Assembly: GCA_963849305.1 (NCBI GenBank)
Contig: CAWKGV010000022.1
Location: 124,001 to 188,000 of the forward strand
Length of the DNA stretch: 64,000 bases
Reading direction: 5' to 3'
DNA from: CAWKGV01 sp963849305
Lineage (GTDB): Bacteria > Pseudomonadota > Alphaproteobacteria > Acetobacterales > Acetobacteraceae
The translations under genes were made by a program, and so were the position numbers. Positions 9,633 to 18,004 of the stretch are shown in pieces (position 1 is the first letter of the stretch; every line of letters starts with the position of its first letter). The notes below the pieces were generated by a model that was not told the origin of the DNA, did no database searches, and saw nothing but the letters and a program-made list of their open reading frames with translations.

Positions 9633-10094
9633 CTACTCCTTCCCAGCCGGCGGCAGGGCCGCCAGCATTCCCTCGAACGCCGCCCGCCAGCGCGGCGGGA
9701 TGCGGGCCGGGCGGTCGCCGCCCAGCACCACGCAGGCCAGCTCGATCTCCACCACGGCACACGACCCGCGCTCATGGCGGATGTCCTGGCGCAGCGCGAC
9801 CGAAGCGGCGCGCAGGGCTTTTGGCTCGGTCACCACCTCGAGCGAGTCGTCCAGCCGGGCGGGGCGGAGATAATCCAATTTCGCCCGCCGCACCACGAAC
9901 ATGAGGTTGCAGTCTCGCACCAGCTCCGCGTGCGGGGCATCGAGGGCACGCAGGGTCTCGGTTCGCGCCCGCTCGGCGTAGCGTAGGTAATTGGCATGGT
10001 ACACGATTCCGGCCGCGTCCGTATCCTCGTAATAGACGCGCAGGCGATAGCGATGGCGGCCTTCGGCCAGCGTGGAGGCGGGATGTCGGTTCAT
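9633..10094 (-). CDS. ybgC: YbgC-type acyl-CoA thioesterase (tol-pal associated)
   Basis: A 153-residue hotdog-fold thioesterase. The active-site block YYEDTDAAGIVYHANYL (about residues 20-36) contains the catalytic Asp, and it is followed by YAERARTETL. Tol-linked YbgC proteins hydrolyse acyl-CoA or acyl-ACP and interact with phospholipid synthesis enzymes. The start overlaps the ruvB stop by 4 bp and the gene runs directly into tolQ, joining the ruv and tol clusters in one transcription unit. Confidence 0.94.
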   Translation of the reverse strand: MNRHPASTLAEGRHRYRLRVYYEDTDAAGIVYHANYLRYAERARTETLRALDAPHAELVRDCNLMFVVRRAKLDYLRPARLDDSLEVVTEPKALRAASVALRQDIRHERGSCAVVEIELACVVLGGDRPARIPPRWRAAFEGMLAALPPAGKE

Positions 10095-11173
10095 TCATCG
10101 CCCCGCGGGATATTGCTCTGCGCAAGCTCGCCGCGCAGCAGGTCGAGCTGATCGGGCTGGCGCGGGGGCGGCGCGAGGCCGAGATGGCGCCAGCCGGGCT
10201 CGCCCAGCATCCGGCCTCGACTGGTGCGCAGCACCAGCCCTTCTTGAATCAGGAACGGCTCGATCACGTCTTCCAGCGTGTCGCGGGCTTCGGCGAGGGC
10301 GGCGGCCAGCGTCTCGACGCCGACCGGGCCGCCGCCGTGATGCTCGGCGATACGCCGCAGATAGCGGCGGTCCATGGCGTCGAGCCCGCGTGCATCGACC
10401 TCCAGGCGGGTGAGCGCCGCGTCGGCTACGGCGCGGTCCACGGTTCCGGCGGCGGCGACCTCGGCGAAGTCGCGCACGCGCCGAAGCAGGCGGCCGGCGA
10501 TGCGCGGCGTTCCGCGTGAGCGGCGGGCGATCTCGGCGGCGCCGTCGGGCGCGAGGCGCAGGCCCAGCTTCTCCCCGCCCCGGCGCACGATCAGCTCCAG
10601 CTCGGCGACGGTATAGAACACCAGCCGCAGCGGGATGCCGAAGCGGTCGCGCAGCGGGGTCGCCAGCAGGCCCGCGCGGGTGGTGGCGCCGACCAGGGTG
10701 AACGGCGGCAGGTCGATGCGCACCGAGCGCGCGGCCGGCCCCTCGCCGATGATGAGGTCGAGCTGGAAATCCTCCATCGCCGGATACAGCACCTCCTCGA
10801 TGGCGGGCTGAAGGCGGTGGATCTCGTCGATGAACAGGACATCGCGCGGCTGCAGGTTGGTCAGGATCGCGGCGAGGTCGCCGGCGCGCTGGATCACCGG
10901 GCCGGAGGTGGCGCGGAAGCCGACGCCGAGTTCGCGCGCGACGATCTGGGCCAGCGTGGTCTTGCCGAGGCCGGGAGGGCCGTGCAGCAGCACGTGATCC
11001 AGCGCCTCGCCACGGGCGCGGGCGGCCTGGATGAACACGGCGAGGTTTTCCCGGCTGGCCTGCTGGCCGATGAACTCGGCCAAGGTCCGCGGGCGCAGGA
11101 CGGCTTCCGCCGCGTCTTCCTCGCGCCGGGCGGATGAGACGGCCCGCTGCTCGCTCACGCCGCCCTCGCTCAT
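10091..11173 (-). CDS. ruvB: Holliday junction branch-migration ATPase RuvB
   Basis: A 360-residue AAA+ motor that moves Holliday junctions together with RuvA. Walker A is GPPGLGKTT (about residues 65-73), Walker B is LFIDEIH, sensor 1 lies in GATTRAG, and the C-terminal winged helix contains FLIQEGLVLRTSRGR, where the RTSRGR DNA-binding motif is typical of RuvB. The alternative start 11 residues later (MSEQ) does not exist in this copy; the ATG at 11173 was kept. It is 10 bp from ruvA and overlaps ybgC. Confidence 0.97.
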   Translation of the reverse strand: MSEGGVSEQRAVSSARREEDAAEAVLRPRTLAEFIGQQASRENLAVFIQAARARGEALDHVLLHGPPGLGKTTLAQIVARELGVGFRATSGPVIQRAGDLAAILTNLQPRDVLFIDEIHRLQPAIEEVLYPAMEDFQLDLIIGEGPAARSVRIDLPPFTLVGATTRAGLLATPLRDRFGIPLRLVFYTVAELELIVRRGGEKLGLRLAPDGAAEIARRSRGTPRIAGRLLRRVRDFAEVAAAGTVDRAVADAALTRLEVDARGLDAMDRRYLRRIAEHHGGGPVGVETLAAALAEARDTLEDVIEPFLIQEGLVLRTSRGRMLGEPGWRHLGLAPPPRQPDQLDLLRGELAQSNIPRGDE

Positions 11174-11183
11174 GCCCCCTCAC

Positions 11184-11801
11184 TCACGCTGATGTCCCGC
11201 TGCGCTGGGCCAGTTCTTGCAGGCTTTCGCGGATCACGGCGTCGAGCCCGGCGCCGTCGCCGAGGCGCTCGATCGCGCGGGCGACCACCGGCTGCGCCTC
11301 GGGCCGGCGGTAGCCGAGATTGACCAGTGCGGAGAGCGCGTCATCGGCCACGCCCGCCGGGCGGGCGGGCGCGGTCGCGATCCCGGAGCCGGTGGGCAGC
11401 AGGCCCGCCTTGTCGCGGAGTTCGGTTAGCAGGCGCACGGCCAGGCGCGTGCCGACGCCGGGCGCACGCGTCAACGCCCCCCGGTCGCCCGCGGCGATGG
11501 CGGTGACGAGATCGCGGGGGGAAAGCGCAGACAGGACCGAGAGCGCCACCTTGGCGCCGACGCCCTGGACCGTGGTGAGCAGGCGAAACCACTCGCGCTC
11601 GGCCGGGTCGGTGAAGCCGTAGAGCAGGATCGCGTCCTCGCGCAGATGCGTCTCGATCAGGAGCCGCGCCGGTTCGGGCGGCGTGGGCAAGGCGGCGAGC
11701 GTGCGCGTGGAGGCGTGGACCAGGTAGCCGACGCCGTTCACGTCGACGACGCAGCTTCCTTCCTCGCGGCTCTCGACCCGCCCGGTGAGGCGCGCGATCA
11801 C
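11184..11801 (-). CDS. ruvA: Holliday junction DNA-binding protein RuvA
   Basis: A 205-residue protein with the RuvA three-domain layout: an N-terminal OB fold (VIARLTGRVES onward), two helix-hairpin-helix motifs (GVGAKVALSVLSAL and APGVGTRLAVRLLTEL), a flexible Pro/Ala linker, and the C-terminal RuvB-binding helix bundle (DDALSALVNLGYRRPEAQ). The start is GTG at 11801, overlapping the ruvC stop as GTGA; this gives the canonical N-terminus. A longer frame through ruvC is an artefact. Confidence 0.95.
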   Translation of the reverse strand: MIARLTGRVESREEGSCVVDVNGVGYLVHASTRTLAALPTPPEPARLLIETHLREDAILLYGFTDPAEREWFRLLTTVQGVGAKVALSVLSALSPRDLVTAIAAGDRGALTRAPGVGTRLAVRLLTELRDKAGLLPTGSGIATAPARPAGVADDALSALVNLGYRRPEAQPVVARAIERLGDGAGLDAVIRESLQELAQRSGTSA

Positions 11802-12304
11802 GCCGTCCTGACCCCCGCGCCCCAGGCGAGCCGGCTTGCCCTGTGGTGCGCGTGGCAGATGGCGACCGCGAGCGCGTCGGCGGCATCGGCGCGGCGGATG
11901 GCCGCACCCGGCAGCAGGCGGCGGACCATCATCGCGACTTGCTCCTTGCTCGCCCCGCCGGTGCCGACCACGGCGAGCTTCACCGCCTTGGCCCCGTATT
12001 CGATCACGGGGATGCCGGCGCGGGCGGGCGCCAGCAGCGCGACGCCGCGGGCATAGCCGAGCTTGAGCGTGGCGGTGCCGTTGCGGTTCACATACGTTTC
12101 TTCCACCGCAGCCTCGTCCGGCCGATGCTCGGCGATCAGGGCGGCCAATGCATCGTGCAATGCCTTCAGCCGTTCGGGCACGCCGGCCGCCAGATCGGTC
12201 CCGATCACGCCGTCGGCGAGATGGCGCAGCCGGTTGCCCGCCGCCTCGATCATGCCCCAGCCGGTGAAGCGCAGGCCCGGATCGATGCCGAGCAGCTTGG
12301 TCAT
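11798..12304 (-). CDS. ruvC: crossover junction endodeoxyribonuclease RuvC
   Basis: The 168-residue Holliday junction resolvase, first gene of the ruvC-ruvA-ruvB-ybgC-tol unit. The RNase H-like active site is complete: D8 in GIDPG, the Glu of VEETYVNRNGTATLKLG (about 68-69), and the Asp pair in RRADAADALAVAICHAHH (about 140 and 143). The ATG at 12304 gives MTKLLGIDPGLRFTGWG, the standard N-terminus. Confidence 0.97.
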   Translation of the reverse strand: MTKLLGIDPGLRFTGWGMIEAAGNRLRHLADGVIGTDLAAGVPERLKALHDALAALIAEHRPDEAAVEETYVNRNGTATLKLGYARGVALLAPARAGIPVIEYGAKAVKLAVVGTGGASKEQVAMMVRRLLPGAAIRRADAADALAVAICHAHHRASRLAWGAGVRTA

Positions 12305-12528
12305 TCAACGAATCGCCCAGGTTGCCGGACGGGAGGATAGGGCATCTAGGTTGGATCTGGCATGTGTCTCACCGAGAGGCGAAGCGCGTCGAGCGGAACG
12401 CGCCTGCCGGGCTCAGTTCGGGCAAATCATTGGGCCGGGCGTGGGTAGCCGTCGTCCGGAGACGCTCGCTTCGGCGTTGGCTGGGCCGTAGTATGCGGGG
12501 TTGGTGGCTGCACAGCGCGGACCGATCC

Positions 12529-13032
12529 ATGCGAACCCTCATTCCTAGCCTGCTCGCCCCGCTGATACTCGCCGCTTGCGCCGCCATGCCGCCGGCCGCC
12601 ATGACAACGGCTTCGTGCACCCATAGCGGAGCACCGCCGGTCTTGCGGGCGGACCTAACCGCTGCGTTCGAGAGGCCGTCCGGCCAGGTTGTCTGGCCGC
12701 CGAACAACGGTTTCGCGCCAGCCACCCTGCCGGTCACCATCCAGCCAGGTGCGTTGCTGGATCGTTTTGGGGATCGCGCGGGCACGTTTTTCAGCCCGAA
12801 AGGCACCGGCTACCGTGAACGGGCGCTGCCCTATGTATGCCGTGGATATGCCTACACCACCTATCGCGTGGTCCAGCCGCTGCCGGCCCTGGTTGGCACC
12901 GCGACCCCCTGGTTCGGCGAACCTGGAGGGGCTTTGCAGGTCATGACCACCGCCTGCGTCAATCAGCTTGTTGCCGCGGGCGTGCTGCAGGTGGTTCCCA
13001 ACTCGCCGCCGCCCGCCTGTCCTGCCTCATGA
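12529..13032 (+). CDS. secreted/lipoprotein TNT-domain protein, predicted NAD glycohydrolase
   Basis: A 167-residue protein with a lipoprotein-type leader (lipobox LAAC, Cys17) followed by a TNT fold, the NAD+ glycohydrolase domain first known from the M. tuberculosis necrotising toxin. Recognised segments in order are VVWPPNNGFAP (about 54-64), LLDRFGDRAGTFFSPKGTGY (77-95), RERALPYVCRGY (96-107) and the PWFGEPGGALQ block (127-137), whose Gln137 sits where the catalytic Gln is expected. R79 and R96/R98 match conserved arginines. Cys 30, 104, 143 and 164 could form disulfides, consistent with export. Start is the ATG at 12529; an ATG 36 bases upstream is possible. No immunity gene is obvious next to it. 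Fold assignment is fairly strong; activity is inferred. Confidence 0.72.
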   Translation: MRTLIPSLLAPLILAACAAMPPAAMTTASCTHSGAPPVLRADLTAAFERPSGQVVWPPNNGFAPATLPVTIQPGALLDRFGDRAGTFFSPKGTGYRERALPYVCRGYAYTTYRVVQPLPALVGTATPWFGEPGGALQVMTTACVNQLVAAGVLQVVPNSPPPACPAS

Positions 13033-13072
13033 GCCGTGAGGCGTAAATCACAAGATTTTCGCACCACGTGTG

Positions 13073-14113
13073 TTATCCGACCGGTCGCGCCTGAGGGAAA
13101 GTCCATTGGCCGTCCAGGATTTCGGGACGAGGGCGATACAGCCGGACCGTGTAGTTCCAGCCTGGCATGATGGGTAGGCAATTGGGCACCTGGCCGTCGC
13201 AGCCGCCGAACTGCACCTGCACAGTGCCGTCGCTGCCGTGCCGCGCGCTAAGGTTGTTGATGGAGTAAGCATTCCGCGGATTGGCCTGGAAATAACCCTG
13301 GGCATTGTAAAGGCTGATAGACCAAAAGCCGTCTACCGGCACGTACCCGACTGTCAGGCGGTAGACGGTGTTACCGTCGTTTCGCGCCGGCACGACGGTG
13401 AGATAGAGCGCGTCCTTCTCGGGGTTGCCGCCCCAGGCGTAGGCGGCGCCGATGAGGTGCCGCACCGGATCGACCTCGCCGCTCGCGCCGAACATGCGGC
13501 GCGTGTCGGGCACGGTCGCAGCGAGGCCAAGCAGCAGTTGGCGCACCTTGCCCTGATCTTCCCGGTCCCAGTTTGGCACCTCGAAACGCCCTGGGCTGCT
13601 CTGCTCGACCCTGACCCCATCCTGCAGCGCGTGCACCTGGTTCAAGTCCTGCGCATTTGCCGGATCGAACAGCATGCGGAGGGCGACAGCAACGTATCGC
13701 GTGCCGACCTGCTGCCGTGTGATAGTGCGGCTGCCCCCGCCGTAGTAGGTGCCAATCGAGTATTCATCCTCGGAGATCACCTGCATCGAGACGAAGCGGC
13801 TGCCGGAATCCGGCAGGGTAATGGTGACCGGCCCGGCGTCGAGGTCGAAGACCGCGCCCGAGTAAAGCGTGTCCCGGTTCATGCGGATCACGGTCTGAGC
13901 GTCGATCGGCGTCGGCTCCCGGTCGTGGAAAAATCGTCCGAACCCACTCTTCCGCACGATCCCCGCAAAATAAAGGTCGCTTTCAGCACGAACGAAGTTA
14001 TCGGCGGTCACCGGCACCGGAGCGGATGAGGCCGGCGGCGTCTGTGCCAGCGCGGCCTGCATGATCAGCGTGAGCGCCGCGGCGAGGATGGACCGCGCAA
14101 GTCGGTAAGCCAT
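13073..14113 (-). CDS. DUF1254/DUF1214 secreted protein
   Basis: A 346-residue protein with a Sec signal peptide (LAAALTLIMQAALAQ, cleavage near residue 23), a short DUF1254-type N-terminal part (NRDTLYSGAVFDLDAGPVTITLPD) and a C-terminal DUF1214 domain (YVPVDGFWSISLYNAQGYF ... LPIMPGWNYTVRLYRPR). The family is widespread in proteobacteria but has no firmly established biochemical role. It lies 39 bp downstream of a second, larger DUF1254 protein on the same strand. The two probably form one periplasmic unit with the upstream barrel protein. Confidence 0.85.
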   Translation of the reverse strand: MAYRLARSILAAALTLIMQAALAQTPPASSAPVPVTADNFVRAESDLYFAGIVRKSGFGRFFHDREPTPIDAQTVIRMNRDTLYSGAVFDLDAGPVTITLPDSGSRFVSMQVISEDEYSIGTYYGGGSRTITRQQVGTRYVAVALRMLFDPANAQDLNQVHALQDGVRVEQSSPGRFEVPNWDREDQGKVRQLLLGLAATVPDTRRMFGASGEVDPVRHLIGAAYAWGGNPEKDALYLTVVPARNDGNTVYRLTVGYVPVDGFWSISLYNAQGYFQANPRNAYSINNLSARHGSDGTVQVQFGGCDGQVPNCLPIMPGWNYTVRLYRPRPEILDGQWTFPQARPVG

Positions 14114-14152
14114 GGCATTCGCCTCCTGTCAGGGTCGGCCTTGGGACGTGCC

Positions 14153-15589
14153 TCAGGCGACGAGCTTCTCGATGTCGGGCAGCCGCCAGGATTTGTCGAA
14201 GAGAGGGCGCTCGGGGCCGTAGAAGCGGAAAAGCACCTCGAACTGGCTGCCGGCACGTGTCGGAATCCAGTTCGTTCGTCGGCCGGCAGGTGCGGCGGGT
14301 CCGAAGAATACCTCAACGGAACCATCGCCGGCCCGCTGGAGCCCCGGTGTGTTGGAGGAGCGGCTCGCCCAGGGAAGCTCCCGGATCATCGCATGAGTGG
14401 CGCGGTCATAGACGGTCGCCGACCAGTAGAGCCGAACTGGCACATGAGGCGGCACGGCGAGGCGATAGGTGCTTCCACCGTCGAGGGGGTGACCGGCCCT
14501 GTCACGGATAGCGAACAGGTAAAACTGGCCTTCGCCGAGGTGCTTCGCGCTGAAGTAGGCGAACGAGTAGGCGACGCCACGACTATCAATCGGGTAGCTG
14601 TCAGGATTGGCGAAATCCGACTGCATGCCCTCGACGAGCGCCGGGCTGACCGGCAGCGCCCAGTGGGTGTCTGCGAAATAGGGCGGCGAGAACAGTGCCT
14701 CGTAGCCGGCATCGAGCCAGGCTTGGGCCTCGCGGGCGCTGGCGGTCAGGATTTCCTGCGTCGCCGCGTCGGGGTTGAAGGGTTTGCCCTTCTCGATGCC
14801 GATGGTGCGCAACGGATCGATCATCGCCCGGTCGCGGTCGATCCAGGGCTCGCGCTGCACGAAGCGATCGAGCGCCTGAAAGAAGCGCAGATCGTAGGGG
14901 ATGGTGTTATCGATCAGCGTATCGATGGCATCCACGAAGCGCGTCTCCGGCGGGCTCGCCGCCTGGGCGAGCAGATAGATCCTGGCGCGCTTGCCATAGG
15001 CCACGGCCTTGGCAATGTCCGCGTCGCTGCCGCCCTTTAGGTTGGAACGAAGCACGACGTAGCCAGCATAGGTTTCCGACCGCAGGGAAATATAGCCCTG
15101 GGGAACCGCGCCCTGATGGCCGGGCGGCAGGATCAGGTACTTGCCGCCCGCGCCCTTATCGACGCCGGCGGGGCCGACATCCTCGAGCGCGGTCTGCCAG
15201 CCATCATCGATGCTGCCGGTGATCGAGCCTCCGTCGGCGGGTGGGATCTCCACAATGATGGGGCCGACGTCCTTTGTGTTGTAGAAGGGGAAGACGTAGA
15301 TGGTGTCAGGATTGGGCGTCAGCGTCTGGTTCTTCCAGGTCAGCGGGCGCGACCAGTAGACGACCTGATTAAACCCCGCCCCGGCCTTGCGCACGGCCTG
15401 CGACAGAAGCTCGAAATTCACCGCCGGCATGCCCCAGATGACGGCTTCGACCGCGCGTCGGGCGATGGCGCGTTGGGCGATCTCCGTGGCTGGCCGGGTC
15501 TGCGCCGCGGCCATTCGCGTCGTGGCGAGCGATGCCAAGGGCGGAATAAGGAGCGCCGGCAGCATCCGCCTGGGAAGATGCACCTGCAT
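14153..15589 (-). CDS. DUF1254/DUF1214 secreted protein, full-length form
   Basis: A 478-residue periplasmic protein with a leader (MLPALLIPPLASLATTRMAAAQ), then DUF1254 (WGMPAVNFELLSQAVRKAG, NQTLTPNPDTIYVFPFYNTK) and DUF1214 (HVPVRLYWSATVYDRATHAM, FEVLFRFYGPERPLFDKSW). The ATG at 15589 was chosen because a GAGGA sequence precedes it and it gives a normal leader; the open frame runs back to 15742 but that part is not secretory. It is about twice the DUF1254 content of its neighbour. Function unknown. Confidence 0.85.
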   Translation of the reverse strand: MQVHLPRRMLPALLIPPLASLATTRMAAAQTRPATEIAQRAIARRAVEAVIWGMPAVNFELLSQAVRKAGAGFNQVVYWSRPLTWKNQTLTPNPDTIYVFPFYNTKDVGPIIVEIPPADGGSITGSIDDGWQTALEDVGPAGVDKGAGGKYLILPPGHQGAVPQGYISLRSETYAGYVVLRSNLKGGSDADIAKAVAYGKRARIYLLAQAASPPETRFVDAIDTLIDNTIPYDLRFFQALDRFVQREPWIDRDRAMIDPLRTIGIEKGKPFNPDAATQEILTASAREAQAWLDAGYEALFSPPYFADTHWALPVSPALVEGMQSDFANPDSYPIDSRGVAYSFAYFSAKHLGEGQFYLFAIRDRAGHPLDGGSTYRLAVPPHVPVRLYWSATVYDRATHAMIRELPWASRSSNTPGLQRAGDGSVEVFFGPAAPAGRRTNWIPTRAGSQFEVLFRFYGPERPLFDKSWRLPDIEKLVA

Positions 15590-15765
15590 GGTGGCCGTCC
15601 TCACCCGGATTAGCTTGCCCAATATGCCGCTCCTCCGAGCCAAATGGAAGGCACCCATCGAGGTGAAAAAGAAACTGGGCATCCCAACATGGTAGGCCCA
15701 CTCATGGTGGTATGGCCTCGATGCATGGACTTCCTCATCCAATCAATTTATTCGAGTGACTATGG

Positions 15766-16593
15766 TTAAAGTGCGAATTGAAAATTGATGCCAGCAAACA
15801 CCTGCCAGACTGGTACACCCACACCACTGTGAATTACGGAATACTGAGGCTCCACGAATGCATTTACGGTGTTGCCCTTGCCGAACGACCAGACCTTGCC
15901 AGCCCCAAAGCCGACCGGAACAACCGTCGTATGATTCCCAAGGTCAAATGTCATCACGCCGGTCGAGCGTAGGTAGAAGCCATCTGGTAGGTTGTAGGTG
16001 ACTATAGGCTGTGCGGTGACGATCTGCGCGGTCGGGCGGGAATCGTCCCCGGCGAAGGAGTGCTGGTAGGTGACGAGCCCCGCGAGCAATCCCCAAGATT
16101 GTGGTGCGACGGCTACGGCTGCAGCTCCCCCTTGCCACTTGCCAGCGCCAGTGTTTCGGCTGGTGGCTGTGGGTGCGACTAAAAGCGGCCCGACCCCAAA
16201 AACGACCGATTTGGTGGGTATGACCACCAGATCGAAAAGGGTCAGATCGCCGAGGCCGGTGTCGCTTCCGCTCGGGAAAGTCGGGCTTGTCACGATTGGC
16301 AGCGTAAACCGGATAAGCTGCGGCACTCCGAACGCGTCTGAGGGAACAAGGCCACGCAGCAGTCCTTGATTGGCCTGCCGGTTTCCCAAGCGGTTGAGTG
16401 AGGGAAGGAAGTAATCTTGCAGATTGACCGTGATCTTGGGCGTCAGCGGGTTATTAGCGGCGTTGACGTCGCCACCTGCCGCGGGATCGGATGATGGTGC
16501 TTCCTGTTGAACGCCGACCTGCTGCGACTGGGCCGCGATCGGAAGCAAAAGCGCCGCCCCCAAAGCCAAAGCCGTCACGACCGATTTGAACAA
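15766..16593 (-). CDS. outer-membrane beta-barrel protein (phenol/MetA-type porin-like)
   Basis: A 275-residue protein with a signal peptide (ALALGAALLLPIAAQSQ, cleavage near 23) and a long run of amphipathic strands ending in Phe-rich AGINFQFAL, typical of a barrel inserted by BAM. Landmarks are LTLFDLVVIPTKS, VFGVGPLLVAPTATS and YQHSFAGDD, seen in proteins often mislabelled neuromedin U and probably acting as outer-membrane transporters for hydrophobic compounds. It is first in a likely operon with the two DUF1254 proteins. Substrate unknown. Confidence 0.72.
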   Translation of the reverse strand: MFKSVVTALALGAALLLPIAAQSQQVGVQQEAPSSDPAAGGDVNAANNPLTPKITVNLQDYFLPSLNRLGNRQANQGLLRGLVPSDAFGVPQLIRFTLPIVTSPTFPSGSDTGLGDLTLFDLVVIPTKSVVFGVGPLLVAPTATSRNTGAGKWQGGAAAVAVAPQSWGLLAGLVTYQHSFAGDDSRPTAQIVTAQPIVTYNLPDGFYLRSTGVMTFDLGNHTTVVPVGFGAGKVWSFGKGNTVNAFVEPQYSVIHSGVGVPVWQVFAGINFQFAL

Positions 16594-17217
16594 GTATTCA
16601 CCTCAGGCCGCTGGGAGGAGGGTTGCAGAAGGCGGCCGATCTCTCAACCATGTCCTCAGACCACAGCCTGAGCAAGTAATCAAGGCTTCTGCAACGACGC
16701 CCCGACCACTTCCAAAAATCTGACCAAGGAAGTCGGAATTGACCCATCGCTACATAGGTATCGCGGATCGACTCAGCGAGAACATGTGGTCGATCACGTT
16801 CTCCAATTCCCTGGCGCGGCTTCCGTTGCCCGGAAGATGACAGGCTTTTTCATAATTCTGGATAGTGGAACCATACGCCTGATGCAAGAGGACAAGCGAT
16901 GACAACAGCTCGTGACCGCAATCCCTTCCGCCTCCTTTCCGTCATTCGAAATGGGGCTTGAAGTAGGTTGAAGGTCAAGGCAACCGACGAGCCCCCGGCC
17001 GAGTTCGCCAACCGCGTCACAAAGTCGATGCCAGCTGCTCAATTTCAAACTGAGATGCCCGCGCAAGAGAGCATATACGACTGTCTTGCCGGCACGAAAG
17101 TCGTGGATGGCCGTGACGAGCACGGCCATGACGATGGAAGCAGCGCAAAGCTCATCCTGCGAGGCCAAGAAGCGCGAACCGGACAGTCGCGGATCAAGTC
17201 CGGCCGAGTGCAACGTC
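16594..17217. other. intergenic region with no supported gene
   Basis: This is a 624-bp stretch between the barrel-protein start and the yebC stop. An open frame of 139 codons on the minus strand (16794-17213) has no recognisable domain and runs through a REP-like palindrome, so I do not support it. The part nearest 16594 should hold the promoter of the barrel/DUF1254 operon, but no clear -35/-10 pair could be picked out. Confidence 0.6.
17101..17134. repeat. REP-like palindrome (GTGGATGGCC...GGCCATGACG type)
   Basis: The segment TCGTGGATGGCCGTG-ACGAG-CACGGCCATGACGA forms a hairpin with stem ATGGCCGTG/CACGGCCAT. The flanking GTGGAT and ATGACG sequences recur in palindromes near 47.55/49.10, 49.14 and 58.97-59.05 kb. 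It lies in noncoding DNA just downstream of yebC. Confidence 0.7.
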
Positions 17218-17967
17218 TCAAGCCGACAGCTTCTGCATCACCGCCTCTGGGATATCGAAATTCGCGTACACGTTCTGCACGTCGTCGCTGTCGTCCAGGG
17301 CCTCGATCAGCTTCACCACCGAAGCGGCGCGGCTCTCGTCTAGGGCCACCGTGGTGGTCGGGCGCCATTCCAACCGCGCCTGCTCGGGCTCGCCGAACCG
17401 GCTTTCCAGCGCGTCGCGCACGGAAGGGAAATCGTCCGCCGCGCAGGTGATCTCGTGCGCCTCGCCGTCGCTCTCGACGTTCTCGGCCCCGGCCTCGATC
17501 GCCGCCTCCAGCGTGTCCTCGGCGCCGGCCGCCGAACCCGGGTAGCGGATCACGCCGATCCGGTTGAACAGGAAGCTCACCGAGTTCGTCTCGCCCAGCG
17601 CGCCGCCGTATTTCGAGAAGGCGGCGCGCATGTCGGAGGCGGTGCGGTTGCGGTTGTCGGTCAGCGCCTCGACGATCACGGCCACCCCGGCGGGGCCGTA
17701 GCCCTCATAGCGGACCTCGGCGTAGTCCTCTCCGCCGCCGGCGCCGATCGCCTTCTTGATGGCGCGGTCCACGGTGTCTTTTGGCATGTTGGCCTGCCGG
17801 GCCGCGATCACGGCCGCGCGCAGGCGCGGGTTCGAGGCCGGCTCGGGCAGGCCGGAGCGGGCGGCGACCGTGATCTCGCGGATCAGCTTGGCGAATTGCC
17901 GGGCGCGCCGGGCGTCCTGCGCGCCCTTGCGGTGCATGATGTTCTTGAACTGGGAATGTCCGGCCAT
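17218..17967 (-). CDS. yebC: YebC/PmpR family protein
   Basis: A 249-residue cytosolic DNA/ribosome-associated regulator. The N-terminal MAGHSQFKNIMHRKGAQDARR block and the central GPAGVAVIVEALTDNRNRTASDMRAAFSKYGG are diagnostic. The family is described both as transcriptional regulators (PmpR) and as translation factors easing stalled ribosomes. It is commonly near ruvCAB in alphaproteobacteria, and here it is about 5 kb upstream on the same strand. Its first codons and leader are duplicated at 24175-24217, on the far side of a 6.2-kb island. Confidence 0.95.
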   Translation of the reverse strand: MAGHSQFKNIMHRKGAQDARRARQFAKLIREITVAARSGLPEPASNPRLRAAVIAARQANMPKDTVDRAIKKAIGAGGGEDYAEVRYEGYGPAGVAVIVEALTDNRNRTASDMRAAFSKYGGALGETNSVSFLFNRIGVIRYPGSAAGAEDTLEAAIEAGAENVESDGEAHEITCAADDFPSVRDALESRFGEPEQARLEWRPTTTVALDESRAASVVKLIEALDDSDDVQNVYANFDIPEAVMQKLSA

Positions 17968-17999
17968 GGCTCAGTGGTGTTCAGCGATCGTGGTTCCAG
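17957..17999. repeat. left copy of 43-bp island-flanking direct repeat
   Basis: The sequence from TGTCCGGCCATGGCTCAG to CGTGGTTCCAG covers the first codons and leader of yebC. It recurs in the same orientation at 24175-24217 with 40 of 43 positions identical. Together the copies bracket the eda-to-MFS operon. Confidence 0.85.
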
Positions 18000-18004
18000 C
18001 TTAG

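Noticed and set aside
11184..12308. A single 374-codon frame apparently fusing ruvC and ruvA
   Set aside because: Its first part is ruvC read out of frame. RuvC (11798-12304) and RuvA (GTG 11801) are separate with a GTGA overlap.
16794..17213. 139-codon minus-strand frame between yebC and the barrel gene
   Set aside because: No domain, and it reads through a REP-like palindrome; composition looks noncoding.
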